Positions 46,270-57,150 of a stretch of 64,000 nucleotides of DNA are shown here, in pieces. The stretch is from positions 120,419,183-120,483,182 of the forward strand of contig NC_081181.1 of the NCBI RefSeq assembly GCF_029867415.1, read 5' to 3'. The notes below the pieces were generated by a model, which saw nothing but the letters and a program-made list of their open reading frames with translations, did no database searches and was not told the DNA's origin. Origin of the DNA: Vicia villosa (lineage: Eukaryota; Streptophyta; Magnoliopsida; Fabales; Fabaceae). The position numbers were made by a program, and so were the translations under genes. Each line of letters opens with the position of its first letter. The first letter of the stretch is position 1.

Positions 46270-48540
46270 TTTGAAGGGCATTATTCCCGGTGAAACTCTT
46301 CAGATACCTATGTGACCTTTGTCCATCTTCACTTCTTCTGTTTTCAAAAACCATTAACTGTTTATCATATATATATTCAACTGTTATCAACAAAACAACA
46401 AAAATTACTGTTGAGGCTCTGTACATACTTCTTCAATGGCCTCCACTCCATCCAGGTTAGGCTTTACAAGCTTTCAATTTACAGTCTTTATTTAAATTAC
46501 TGTCAAATATAAACTGTGCAAATATTAGTTTAGAACTACGTTTGAGTATAAACCCTAGGACAGTTAAACTATATATATTATAGGAATATGACCTAGGATT
46601 GAGAATGTCTTCCCGGTGAAGGCTCTTTCCTAATTAGAGATCTGTAGTTCAAACCCCCAAGATGAATTATTCCCGGTGAAACATCTTGGCAAAAACCTTA
46701 GAATCCAAAAAAATAGGACACATCCACCCAAAGAGGAATTATTCCCGGTGAAACCTCTTACCCATTTGCTTAGAGCCAAAATAAGTTCAAAACTACATAG
46801 CTTTCTCTTGTGCTATAACAAGGACCCTTGATTAGCCTCCTCTTGGGCTTTGTACAAGGACCCACAGGCTTCTTAAAAGCATTTCCAGCTTCCTCTTGAG
46901 CTTGTATACAAGGACCCATCAGGTTTCTTATAAACATAGGAACAGGTCTTTAGCCACCTTTTAGCCTACCCTGGTGAGTTTCTTCCAATTTAAACCAGAC
47001 TTTAAACAAGCTAAGTTTGTCTCAATTCTACATTGAGTACATTTTTGGAATGAGAGACATGGACAGTCTCTGTCACCCTTATCTTCATCAATCTTCCTTA
47101 GCAGAGTCTAGGATCCAAGTTTATTTCTCCTCAGCATGTGTCAGCCTTCATCTTGGGCTTTAAACAAGAAGTCTCCATTAGATAATCTTTCTGCCATTCA
47201 TCCCTGGAAAGGGTTAGCTTCCACACATTCTTTCATTTTAATCAAATTCCCTGGAAAGGGTTAGCCTCCAAAGTCAATTAAAATCAATCCATCATTTCAA
47301 TAAAAACCCCTGGAAAGGGTCAGCCTCCAAAAACATGATAAAAGTCAATTAATAAAAATGTCAAAAATAAAGATTCATTTCTCTTAGGAGATAATTTCCC
47401 CAAAAGAGTCAAAACCCCTGGAAAGGGTCAGCCTCCAAAAACATGATAAAAGTCAGTCTTTTAACAGACAAATTCACCAGCTGAGTCAAAATCCCTGGAA
47501 AGGGTTAGCTTCCAAAGAAAAACAGTCTTTCAATAAATAAAACCTCCTCAGTAGAGTCAAAACCAACAAAAACAGTTAGCCTCAACCTTGGGCTTCATAC
47601 AAGGCACCAAACAATAAAACTCCCCTGTCAAGAGTCAGCCTCAACCTTGGGCATTGTACAAGGCAGATAATAGAGTCTCCCCAGTGAGTCCTTCATCATT
47701 CAGTAGCCACAACCTTGGGCTTTGTACAAGGCAGATAAACCATACTTTCATGTGTCAAAGATTCCTAACACCTAGGATCTTTTCCCTATAAAGTCATCCA
47801 TACTCAGTTTATTTAAGAGTCCGCCACAACCTTGGGCTTTGTACAAGGCAGAAAATAATATTTACCCTAGCTAGAGTCAGCCACAACCTTGGGCTTTGTA
47901 CAAGGCACACAAAATAGAGTCATTCATTCAATTATCCTCAGCAGTTAGCCACAACCTTGGGCTTTGTACAAGGCACATAAATAGAGTCTCCCTAAGTAGA
48001 GTCAGCCTCAATTCTGGGCTTTGTACAGAACACTAAAATACCCTGTAATTAATCCTCAATGGAGTCATCTCCCAGAGTCAATAACATATTAATTAATCAA
48101 TCAAAAAGCCTCAAGCTTGGGCCTCATACAAGCCAGCTAAAGTCAAATCTTTTATACAGTAGATAGACATAGCTTATCTCTATAGAGAGATATTTTTACT
48201 ACTCTACCACATTCAAACAAACAAACATTTCAATTTCAATTTCAATCAAAGTCTCCCATTTAGGACTCTGAAAGACATGCTCTGGCACATCCCCAGACTT
48301 GTACACTTTCCCTAATTTGGATGAGCATCTTTCTTTCATTTTAGAGGCACGATGGCTGTCATACTTGATCAACCAAGTAGACTCCCCTCTTGAATGAAAT
48401 GAATCCAGTTATTCTGTCACTCCTTTAAATGTTTGTGGTAGAATAGTACAAATACCTCTCTGTAAAGATGATTTCATGTCTCTTTACTGTAAACAGAGAT
48501 TTAATTCCAAGCTTCAACCTTGAGCTTCAAGCAAGGCACC
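46270..48540 (+). repeat. Families of short dispersed repeats in the Ogre LTR
   Basis: Three word families follow one another. ATTCCCGGTGAAAC recurs near 46280, 46660 and 46740, with CTTCCCGGTGAAGG variants near 46602 and 49367. CCCTGGAAAGGGTYAGCCTCC occurs about six times at 47205-47520. ACAACCTTGGGCTTTGTACA followed by AGGC occurs about ten times, with variants, at 46835-48540, spaced roughly 55-120 bp. All reading frames are interrupted. Confidence 0.8.
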
Positions 48541-49087
48541 AAAAAAACAATTAATTTCCCTAGTTAGTTCCCCGAACTACATTAAGCTCTGACTTCCACT
48601 AGGGATATGTAGGCATGAGGTTCACAAGGAACCTCAGCGAGCTAATAAAATACCAAAAATAGTCAGTCTGTCTATCTGTCTGTCTTTCTTTAATCAATCA
48701 ATTCCTTCTCCTAACACAAAGGAGAAACTTTCCCAATCATTAGCAGCAAACACAATCACAAATGACACAGAGAAGGTTCCTGTAGAGTACTACAGATATG
48801 TAGGGTGTTTAAACACTTCCCTATGTATAACCGACCTCCCGGACTCCAGAATTTCTAGTCTAGGTGAAATCCCCACACTTAGCAAACTCCTAGGGTTTAG
48901 TTGAGATCTTTTTTCCCCTTTCCTACTCGTAGGACAAATAAGAAAGTTCGTGTGATATCGTAGGAAGAACTGAAATAAAATTCATCCCACCACGGGCGCA
49001 TTCTCCTTCCAAATTTCGCGTGAAGGGTTTAGCGTGCCGTCCTCCCAAGTGAAACGGGGAGGTAAAGAAAACGACACCACAGAAAAA

Positions 49088-49105
49088 TGGCGACTCTGCT
49101 GGGGA
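49088..49105 (+). other. Ogre primer binding site, tRNA-Arg type
   Basis: TGGCGACTCTGCTGGGGA, the primer site typical of legume Ogre elements, lies six bases after the LTR end. The identical 18-mer serves the nested element at 61516-61533. Confidence 0.9.
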
Positions 49106-49839
49106 TATAAGTGTTAAAAACCTTGGTTTTTCATCCAAACCAATGGTTGACCTGTTGCTGGTCCAGCCCCAATGAGGAATTAGGGATGCCAAATTCCCCC
49201 TCAAACAAGAGAGGTCCTGCCTAACCTCTGTGTCATTTCATGTGTTTGTTGCATATATATTTGTTTATTTTGTTTATTCTGTATCGGGAAAGGGCTTGAT
49301 TCCCCCTTGTGGTGAGAAATCCTATACCCGGATTTGAGTGCAACATAAGATAGGATGGAGGATGTCTTCCCGGTGAAGGCCCTCTAATCTTGGTTCACAA
49401 TTCTACTCTTGGGATTTGCCTGGCTGGTTGTGATTAACTGCGCCACTGCATTCCGAGACTGATTTGTACCAGGAGGACCTAGAAACACATTAACCCCACT
49501 TAAAGCCTTTTTTAGGACGTAGAGCGGTGATTACGGAAGTAATTGTCACGCAGATACTACACTCAGAGAAAACTCTCTTATAGATACCAATCAACGTATC
49601 TTTAAGGTTGAGCAAAAACTCTGAGACCCCTAGAACCCGTTCTACAGGTACAAAAATCCTTAACCGTAGTTTACCATTGGGGCGGGGATTGCGTTTGGAC
49701 TTCATGACCACTATACCCTTCAACGCCATGTTTGTTTAAAAATTCTTGTGTGTGCATTCATGCATTCATGCATCATTCATTAATAAACAACTAAAAACAA
49801 AAAAAGAGTCTTTTTCGAGTCGTTTTTCAAGGAAACTAA
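49106..49839 (+). other. Ogre untranslated leader
   Basis: Non-coding stretch between primer site and ORF1. It holds another GTCTTCCCGGTGAAGG word (49364). The frame 49746-49928 overlaps the ORF1 start in another frame and shows no family features. Confidence 0.6.
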
Positions 49840-51339
49840 ATGACGAACGTTTTGAACTTCATAGAAAGAGAGAAACGGAGAAAGGACTTAAGGATCTATA
49901 TTATGGATTACGGAAGAAAGAGAGCTAGGAAATACACCTTCAAGATTCCCCAGGTCGAGGAACTGGGAAAGCTCGGAAAACTGGTGGTCAACCCCCAGGC
50001 TTTCAAGGAGAAGTATGGAAAACTTCTGCCTTTGCTCAATACCAACATGGTGGATGGGATCCTTCCCACCTTGGTGCAGTTTTACGATCCAACGTATCAC
50101 TGCTTCACCTTTCCAGATTATCAGCTCATGCCTACGTTAGAGGAGTACTCTCGTCTGATTGGAATACCCGTGTACGCGCAAGATCCGTACTCTGGTTTGG
50201 AAAAGAATCCTGACGACATTATCATTGCTGCAACTACTCCTTTAAACGTAGTCGACATCAGAACTCATATGGTGAGTAGAGGAGGAATTCAAGGATTGCC
50301 CTCCAAATTCCTGTTTGATCAAGCTCGGTACTTCGTCAGCATCCAAGATATGAGCGCATTTGAGGAAATCTTGGCTTTGCTTATCTACGGATTGTTTTTG
50401 TTCCCTAACATTAACGATTTCGTCGACATCAACGCAATTAAGATCTTCTTAATTGGAAATCCAGTTCCAACCTTGCTTGCGGATGCTTATCACTCTGTGC
50501 ATTCAAGAAACCTTCAGCGAGGAGGATTAATCACATGCTGCGTACCGTTGTTATACGAATGGTTCGTTTCACACCTGCCAAAGTCTAGCACTTTCTGGAA
50601 CATGAGGGATGGCCTTTACTGGTCACAGAAAATCATGTCTCTCACTCATACAGACATTGATTGGTGTAGTCCTGACAACGACGAAACCAAGATCATCTTC
50701 AGTTGCGGAAGTTTTCCCAACGTACCCCTTATTGGAACTAAGGGAGGAATCAGTTACAATCCAGCTCTAGCCCGTCGTCAATACGGCTATCCCATGAAAA
50801 ATATTCCAAGTAACATCCAATTGGAGGGTCTGTTCTTCAAGAACATCGACGATCATGGCAACATGCTGAAGAAGGAAATTGTCCAAGCCTGGCGTCTTGT
50901 ACACAGCAAAGGGAGAAGATTGTTAGGAAAACATCTTTGCATCTCCCTGGATCCTTACCTTCAATGGGTACGCGTCAGAGCATTCAAGCTCAGGATGCCA
51001 TATCAACATCAAGAACCTATTCCCCTAAGGGAACCAATTTACCTTTTCTCCACCGATGTTGAAAAACTGCAAGCGGCATTAAACAAGGTATGCCAAGAAA
51101 GGAATGCTTGGAGGAACAAGTATCGAATTGTCAACACGGAAAATGTTGAGATTCATAACATCCTAAGAAGGAAGGATGAGTTACTTGAAGTACTCGATCG
51201 ACAAGTGACACAATCATCACTTTCTCATCATATCCCTCCTGCTTCCTGGATCATCGATCAGCTCACGTCAGAGAACGCTCAGCTCAAGAAACAGAAGAAG
51301 ATGTTAGAACGTGAAGTCGGCTCTTCGTCAAAGTTTTAG
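49840..51339 (+). CDS. Ogre ORF1 protein, intact (499 aa)
   Basis: Legume Ogre elements carry an extra ORF upstream of gag-pol whose function is not established. This one is complete. Residues about 33-110 hold YTFKIPQVEELGKLGKLVV, PTLVQFYDPTYHCFTFPDYQ and LMPTLEEYSRLIGIPV. Residues about 180-260 hold ALLIYGLFLFPNINDFVDI and NPVPTLLADAYHSVHSR. Residues about 310-335 hold PLIGTKGGISYNPALARRQ. These resemble the plant mobile-domain/DUF7745-type proteins of legumes (recalled, not searched). The C terminus, from about residue 405 on, is charged and heptad-like (EKLQAALNKVCQERN, ENAQLKKQKKMLEREV), a likely coiled coil for self-association. I chose ATG 49840 as the longest frame. ATG 49903 (MDYGRKRARKY) is an equally plausible start. 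It ends 122 bp before the nested insertion, so the insertion did not break it. Confidence 0.85.
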   Translation: MTNVLNFIEREKRRKDLRIYIMDYGRKRARKYTFKIPQVEELGKLGKLVVNPQAFKEKYGKLLPLLNTNMVDGILPTLVQFYDPTYHCFTFPDYQLMPTLEEYSRLIGIPVYAQDPYSGLEKNPDDIIIAATTPLNVVDIRTHMVSRGGIQGLPSKFLFDQARYFVSIQDMSAFEEILALLIYGLFLFPNINDFVDINAIKIFLIGNPVPTLLADAYHSVHSRNLQRGGLITCCVPLLYEWFVSHLPKSSTFWNMRDGLYWSQKIMSLTHTDIDWCSPDNDETKIIFSCGSFPNVPLIGTKGGISYNPALARRQYGYPMKNIPSNIQLEGLFFKNIDDHGNMLKKEIVQAWRLVHSKGRRLLGKHLCISLDPYLQWVRVRAFKLRMPYQHQEPIPLREPIYLFSTDVEKLQAALNKVCQERNAWRNKYRIVNTENVEIHNILRRKDELLEVLDRQVTQSSLSHHIPPASWIIDQLTSENAQLKKQKKMLEREVGSSSKF

Positions 51340-51461
51340 AGTTCTTTCTCTCAGTTTCTCTGTATTTCCATTTTCAAAGTGTGTAAAAAACGGCATTTTC
51401 GCTTAATTAATAAAAGTTTGATATTTCATAACGTAATTATGGTGTTTCCTTGAAAAATAAT
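51340..51461 (+). other. Ogre sequence between ORF1 and the nested insertion
   Basis: Short AT-rich non-coding stretch. The last five bases, ATAAT (51457-51461), are the candidate target duplication of the nested element. The other copy lies outside the window. Confidence 0.5.
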
Positions 51462-54323
51462 TGTCGCGGCCGGCAAAAATTAACAGAGTCGCCATCGATA
51501 TTTATTTGTTCCTAAAGGAGGGGGAAAACGTCGAATAAAACCTATAAAGAAAAGGGAATGGTCATCGCAACCATATCGGGTTCGGGAGTCGGTTACGCGA
51601 GGGGAAGGTGTTAGCACCCCTCACGTCCGTTGTACTCAACGGGACCCATTTAGTTAATTTTGTGCTCAAGTACTATCATAAAATGTTTGCAATCCTCTAC
51701 TTAGGAAAGAGAAAAAAAATAGGTTTTTTATTTTATTGGGCTCGCCAAGACATCGTGTCTTGTGCCTACGTATTCCCTCGTGCAATGGGAAAGTCAGAGC
51801 TCCGTAGTTCGGGGTAAAAACCACGGGTTTGTTGGTTGATTTTAGAAGAATGATGCATTAGACATTTCGAACGTTTGAACTTTGACTTGTTTGCTCATCT
51901 GAGAGGCTAAGTCTATGTGTTCGTTCTTCGTGTCGAAATGGCTAAGACACATTCGTTTTGAAAATGTTTTCGAAGAGTCGCACAAGGGCGAAAAAAGAAG
52001 TTTGATGAGTTTAAGTTGTTTTTTATGTGGGTGACAAGTATTGGACCACAAGTCTAGAACAACAAACGATCCAGTTACTAGGAATCGGAGGAACAAAATA
52101 TGTTCAACCAATTGTTTTCATCCAAAAAAGTTTTCTTATGAAAATATGATGTGAAACAAGATTCACTTAGGTCTCTTACACATGGAGGACGAGTCTTAGA
52201 CAATAGATCTAACAACCAACGATCTAAATACTCGGAGTTGGAGGAGCAAGCGGTGCTCAACCAACCTTTTTCACATCCAAGTTTATTATGTAAATGCTTT
52301 GAAAATACAACTCGACATCCGATCGAGGTTTGAAGTTTTTTATTATGAAAGTGATTTTTGCATATTTTACTTTAATTATGAAAAGAGGATTGATCATATG
52401 TACATCACATTCTTTTTGTTTTTGATTATTTATTTTTTTCTAACAAAACTAACTTAAATAAATAACTAAATTAAAACTAATAAGTTCAAAACCAACCCAA
52501 AACACATATCTCTTTTTTTTTTATAAAAGACTAAATAAATAAATTATAGATTAGTAATTATAACAAAAATGATGAAAGTAGTAAAGAAATGAAATTAGAA
52601 ATTATATAGAAATTGGAATTAACGCTACAGCATGCCAAGTGCTTTTCCAACTTTTTCTAAATTATGAATTAACATTACTAATCGTAAAAACAAATTATTT
52701 GACTTTTCAAAATAAGATCTAACCAATTGTATGAAGACATGTGGCAATGCATTATAACAATAAAAAAATAGAATAAAAGCAACATAGATGAAACATACGA
52801 GGAACCAAAAGAAACACCAAACCACTCATTCTTTCTCTCTCATGTTGTCTCAGTAAATAGAACAACAACAACACTTCCTGACTTAAATTTCTCTCTCAAA
52901 ACAACTCTCATCTTTGGAGTAACAAAGAACAATGCCAATTACTCGATTATAATAAAATCTATAATAAGATGGAAAATACAAAGAAGATACAAGAGAGAAC
53001 CTGGGTGGCGCTGCGCAATCGGAAGGGCTGAACGGAGGATGCGGCGGTGTTGAGGATATCGGAGGGCGGCGATCCCCGAGGTCGCGTTTTTGCGGTAACG
53101 TTACGAATTCGCCTTTCCTTCTTTTCAGGTTCGATTCGCGTTGAGAATTTGACGTTGAACCGATTATGTGTGGTTGCTGACTATTGTAATCATTTGCGGC
53201 TTGCAAATTGATAGAAAATATTATTGTTATCGACGTTCCATTTGCGTGTACCAAGTGTTCGATGAAAATTCAGTACTAGAATACTCTTCTTTTTCTTCTT
53301 GTTTCAAATCATGGTGAGTTTATGGGGGAGAGCTGGATGAGTTTATGAAGCTAGAAGGTGATATGAAGGTGAGTGAAGATTATGTTTATGGTTGTGATGG
53401 AGGTTTGAATGGTTTAATGGAGTTACGATTTGAAAGAGATGGTAATAAGTGATCTCGAGGGAATAAGGCTAGAGTTAGCCATGAAGTTTTTTTTGTCCCC
53501 TTTTCTGTGCATAACCGTGTATGCTATATACTGAGTTTGTGGAGTGAATTTAGGAGCAGTTTGACTGAGATGACGGTGGAATTCAGGCTTGGAACGTGAG
53601 ATTTTTCAGGGATTGAAGGAGACTAGAAAGCTGTTGTATTGAGGAAATCGTTGAGTGGTGGGCAGACTAGAAAATTGTGGGACTGAGTATTAACACGTGA
53701 GAGATTGAGATATCCGGAAGTGTTTGATTTGGTCAATTAAGAGTTTAAAACTAATTAAAACCAATTAAATAAATAAATTTTAAATAAATTCGAACAACCA
53801 AAATAAAATAAAATGAAAATTCAGTTAATTCTAGTTAATTCTATTAGTGGATGGAAAGAACACAAATAAAATGACACAAAATGAGTAAATATCATGCGTG
53901 AAATTGTTTGAAAAATTAAAATGAATGTACTAAAATCATCAGCGCGAAATATACTTTCGGAAAACAGACAATTTTGATCAAATTTTGAAATAAAAATGCT
54001 CCGTTAAAAAGGCCATGACAGGTAAAAATGATACCGCTAAAAGAGTCGAAAAAATTAAATAAGCACGCCAGGTTAAACTACGCGACCCGTAGATTAATAA
54101 AATTGACATCGGCAAGCTCGATTTTGAAATTTTCCGTCTGCTAATTTTACGTACATTTGAGAATTAATTCAACCAGTCTGTCTATTGATAAAAAAAAAAA
54201 AATTATTCTGGTTGACATTTTAGGCATTATGCGAGATGAAATGCACGCTACGATATGCTGGTAATGCGAATGTCTAGTGAATGCATTAATTTATTAATCG
54301 AGGGGAAAAATTGGGGTATGACA
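51462..54323 (-). repeat. 3' LTR of the nested element (2862 bp)
   Basis: The minus strand starts TGTCATACCCCAATTTTT and ends GGCCGCGACA. The start matches the Ogre LTR start, but the rest does not look alike. The open frames within (51608-51817, 51842-52111, 52883-53254 and others) recur unchanged in the other LTR because the LTRs are copies. The 123-codon frame has no family features. Confidence 0.9.
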
Positions 54324-54336
54324 GCTGCCCCTATTT
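54324..54336 (-). other. Polypurine tract of the nested element
   Basis: The minus strand reads AAATAGGGGCAGC directly before the LTR start TGTCATACCCC. It is interrupted by T and C, as is usual for Tat elements. Confidence 0.75.
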
Positions 54337-54519
54337 AAACATATTTAACTGGAAGATTTGAACAGAATCGTCTTCAAATCTTCGGGTTAAAGGTAGTTTA
54401 AATACTAACATACCCAAATTTTATCCTCATATGCAATGAGTATGAAGACGCTATGCAAATTGTTGGGGAACCATGATTCAGTTGCTCTTGATTAGCATGA
54501 ATGTTTCTAGAGTTGACAG

Positions 54520-56040
54520 ATCATCGCCCTACCGTGTATTATAGACGGCAAATTGCAACAGACATGAAAATATATCTACTGGGGATAGAAAAATCATGTT
54601 CAGTGCTCTGGACTAACATAGATAATTTTAACGTTGACAAAACACCGCCCTTCTGACGAATTACAGAAGTGGAATGCAACAAAACAAATCTTCGATGCTG
54701 ATAAATCCTCGCCCCTCTGACGAATTGCAGAAGTGAATTCCAACACACGAAACAGATAAAGAGTAATAGATCCTCGCCCTGCTGGTAATCAATCAACAGT
54801 GGACTGTATCAAACATGTGACGACATGTTAAAATAGATTTAATGTTGACAAAACCTCGCCCCTCTGACGAATTGCAGAAGTGGAATGTAACAAAAACAAA
54901 TATTTGATGTTGATAAATTCTCGCCCCTCTAACGAATTGTAGAAGTGAATTTCAACACACAAAAGATAAATGTTGGCAGATCCTCGCCCTGTTGGTAATC
55001 AATCAACAGTGGACTGTATCAAACATGTGACGACATGTTAAAATAGATTTAATATTGACAAAACCTCGCCCCTCTGACGAATTGCAGAAGTGAAATGTAA
55101 CAAAAACAAATATTTGATGTTGATAAATTCTCGCCCCTCTAACGAATTGTAGAAGTGAATTTCAACACACAAAAGATAAATGTTGGCAGATCCTCGCCCT
55201 GTTGGTAATCAATCAACAGTGGACTGTATCAAACATGTGACGACATGTTAAAATAAGCTTTGATGTTGACAAACCTTGCCCCTCTGACAAATTGCAGAAG
55301 TGGGATGCACAAAAAACAGTCTTTGATGTTGATAAATTCTCGCCCCTCTAACGAATTGAAGAAGTGAATTTCAACATACAACAGATAAATGTTGGCAGAT
55401 CCTCGCCCTACTAGCATCGACTAACAGTGGATCACCACAAACATGTAAAACATGTTAATATAAGCTTTGATGTTGACAAACCTTGCCCCTCTGACGAATT
55501 GCAGAAGTGGAATGCAACAAAAGCAGTCTTCGATGTTGGTAAATCCTCGCCCATCTGACGAATTGAAGAGGTGAATTCCAACAAAGAACAGATAAAGGTT
55601 AACAGATCCTCGCCCTGCTAGCATCAACTAACAGTGGATCGCAAAAAAACATGTAAGACATGTTAACATAAGCTTTGATGTTGCCAATTCCCCGCCCCTC
55701 TGACGAATTGCAGAAGTGGAATGCAATAAAAGCGGTCTTAGATGTTGAAAAATCCTCGCCCATCTGACGAATTGCAGAAGTGACTTCCAACAAAGAACAG
55801 ATAAAGGTTGACAGATCCTCGCCCTGCTAGCATCAACTAACAGTGGACTGTACCAAGTGTGCTTTACATTGACAAATCCTCGCTCCCCTGACGAATTGCA
55901 GAAGTGGAATGCAATAAAAGCGAATAACGGTTGACAAATCCTCACCCTGTTAGAAATTTGGATAATAGTGGATTGCAACGAAATTAATGTTGATAAATCC
56001 TCGCCCTGTCAGCATCTGCTGACAGTAGATCACAACAGAC
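54520..56040. repeat. 3' UTR tandem array A with ~210 bp higher-order period
   Basis: Basic words of about 55-75 bp contain CTCGCCCCTCTGACGAATTG followed by CAGAAGTGGAATGCAACA. They combine into a larger unit marked by CAACAGTGGAC and ACATGT...ACATGTT, repeated at about 54781, 54991, 55201, 55410, 55617 and 55826, so the period is 207-210 bp. The first three large units are nearly identical and the later ones more diverged. All open frames across it (54539 to 55978, minus) are repeat translations. Confidence 0.9.
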
Positions 56041-56749
56041 ATGTAAATAGCTTCACTGGAGAAAACTTTGTTGAAGGTAATATCTTCGGATTGAAATCAT
56101 ATAGACACCCTTTAGCGGAGATAAATTTTGTCGAAGTGAGAAACTCACTGGGGAAATAAACACACCAGATTGTTTGCTGGGGATTAACTGAGAACAGCTC
56201 AAGAAATATGATCTATAGAGGGCTTTTGCCACTAAGACTTGCTGGAGAGATTGTTGTCTGAAAGATTATGAAAATATCTTGTTGAAAGTAACAATGTTGA
56301 GAATACCGCTTTGGTAATGCTGTTGAAATAGGCTCACTTGGAGAGCAATTAAAGCTTCACTGGAGAAAACTTCAAAAGAAACTCTGTGGGGAAATATCAC
56401 TGGGGAAACCCGAGTAGATGTTCCGTTGACACAAGAGTTCACTAAGGGAATATCAATCACCTTGATGGGGAAGAAACTTGATTTGAGAATCGACTCCAAT
56501 ACTGATTGATTTTTGAACAAGAATTCAACTTGTACTGGAGAAAGAACTAAGTCTTCCTTGGCTGAGGTTGTGAATGATATGCTTTGTGCATGATATGCTT
56601 AAGTGAAATGACATGATGAATGCATGACAATGATTTATGTGATTATTTATGCAATGATTGATCAATACATGCACAAGTTATTTGATGTGTGCCAACTGAG
56701 ACTTAGACTTTGAAGGGTGAACTGCCATATGAGAAATGACTTTAAAGGA

Positions 56750-57150
56750 AAATACCAGACGAGAACTGGATTTCAATTAACAGTCAGACGAGAACTGACT
56801 ACCAAGCAAGAACTGTATTTAAATTAATTGTCAGGCGAGAATTGACTACCATGAGAACTGGATTTAAATTAACAGTCAGACGAGAACTAACTACCAGAAG
56901 AGAACTGGATTTAAATTAACAGTCAGACGAGAACTGACTACCAGGAGAGAACTGGATTTTAGTTAACAGGTAGACGAGAACTGGATCTAAATTAATAGTC
57001 AGGCTAGAACTGACTACCAGACGAGAATTGGATTTAAATTAACAGTCAGACGAGAACTGACAACTAGGAAGGAACTGGTAACAAGATTAATTTCCAGACG
57101 AGACCTGGATTCGTAAAAAAGACTGCCAGACGAGAACTGGACTTTGAGGT
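56750..57150. repeat. 3' UTR tandem array B (CAGACGAGAACTG words)
   Basis: CAGACGAGAACTGACTACC and CAGACGAGAACTGGATTTAA alternate at about 23-30 bp, giving dimers of about 50-60 bp over 400 bp. It is unrelated in sequence to array A. Confidence 0.85.

Larger units (their letters stand above)
43141..49081 (+). repeat. Ogre 5' LTR (about 5.9 kb)
   Basis: It starts TGTCATACCCTAATTTTTGA and ends ACACCACA, six bases before the primer site. The TATA box at 44681 places U3 at about 1.55 kb, with the rest R and U5. Downstream lie a tRNA-like stretch (45626-45700) and many short tandem words (46270-48540). The small open frames inside (44553, 44892, 42159 and others) share no family features and are not annotated as genes. 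The exact 3' limit is inferred from the TG...CA rule and the primer site. Confidence 0.8.
43141..51461 (+). mobile_element. Ogre-type Ty3/gypsy (Tat lineage) retrotransposon, 5' part
   Basis: The 5' LTR (43141-49081), primer site (49088), leader and ORF1 are present. A nested element starting at 51462 interrupts it, so gag-pol and the 3' LTR lie outside the window. The very long LTR, tRNA-Arg-type primer site and an extra ORF before gag are together diagnostic of Ogre. The preceding five bases, ATAGC, are the candidate target duplication. Confidence 0.88.

Noticed and set aside
52883..53254. 123-codon open frame, repeated at 62957-63328
   Set aside because: It lies within the LTRs of the nested element and repeats only because the LTRs are copies. 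Low-complexity, no family features.
54520..57150. CRISPR-like array
   Set aside because: Repeats are imperfect, the intervening DNA repeats too, and the context is a plant retrotransposon UTR.
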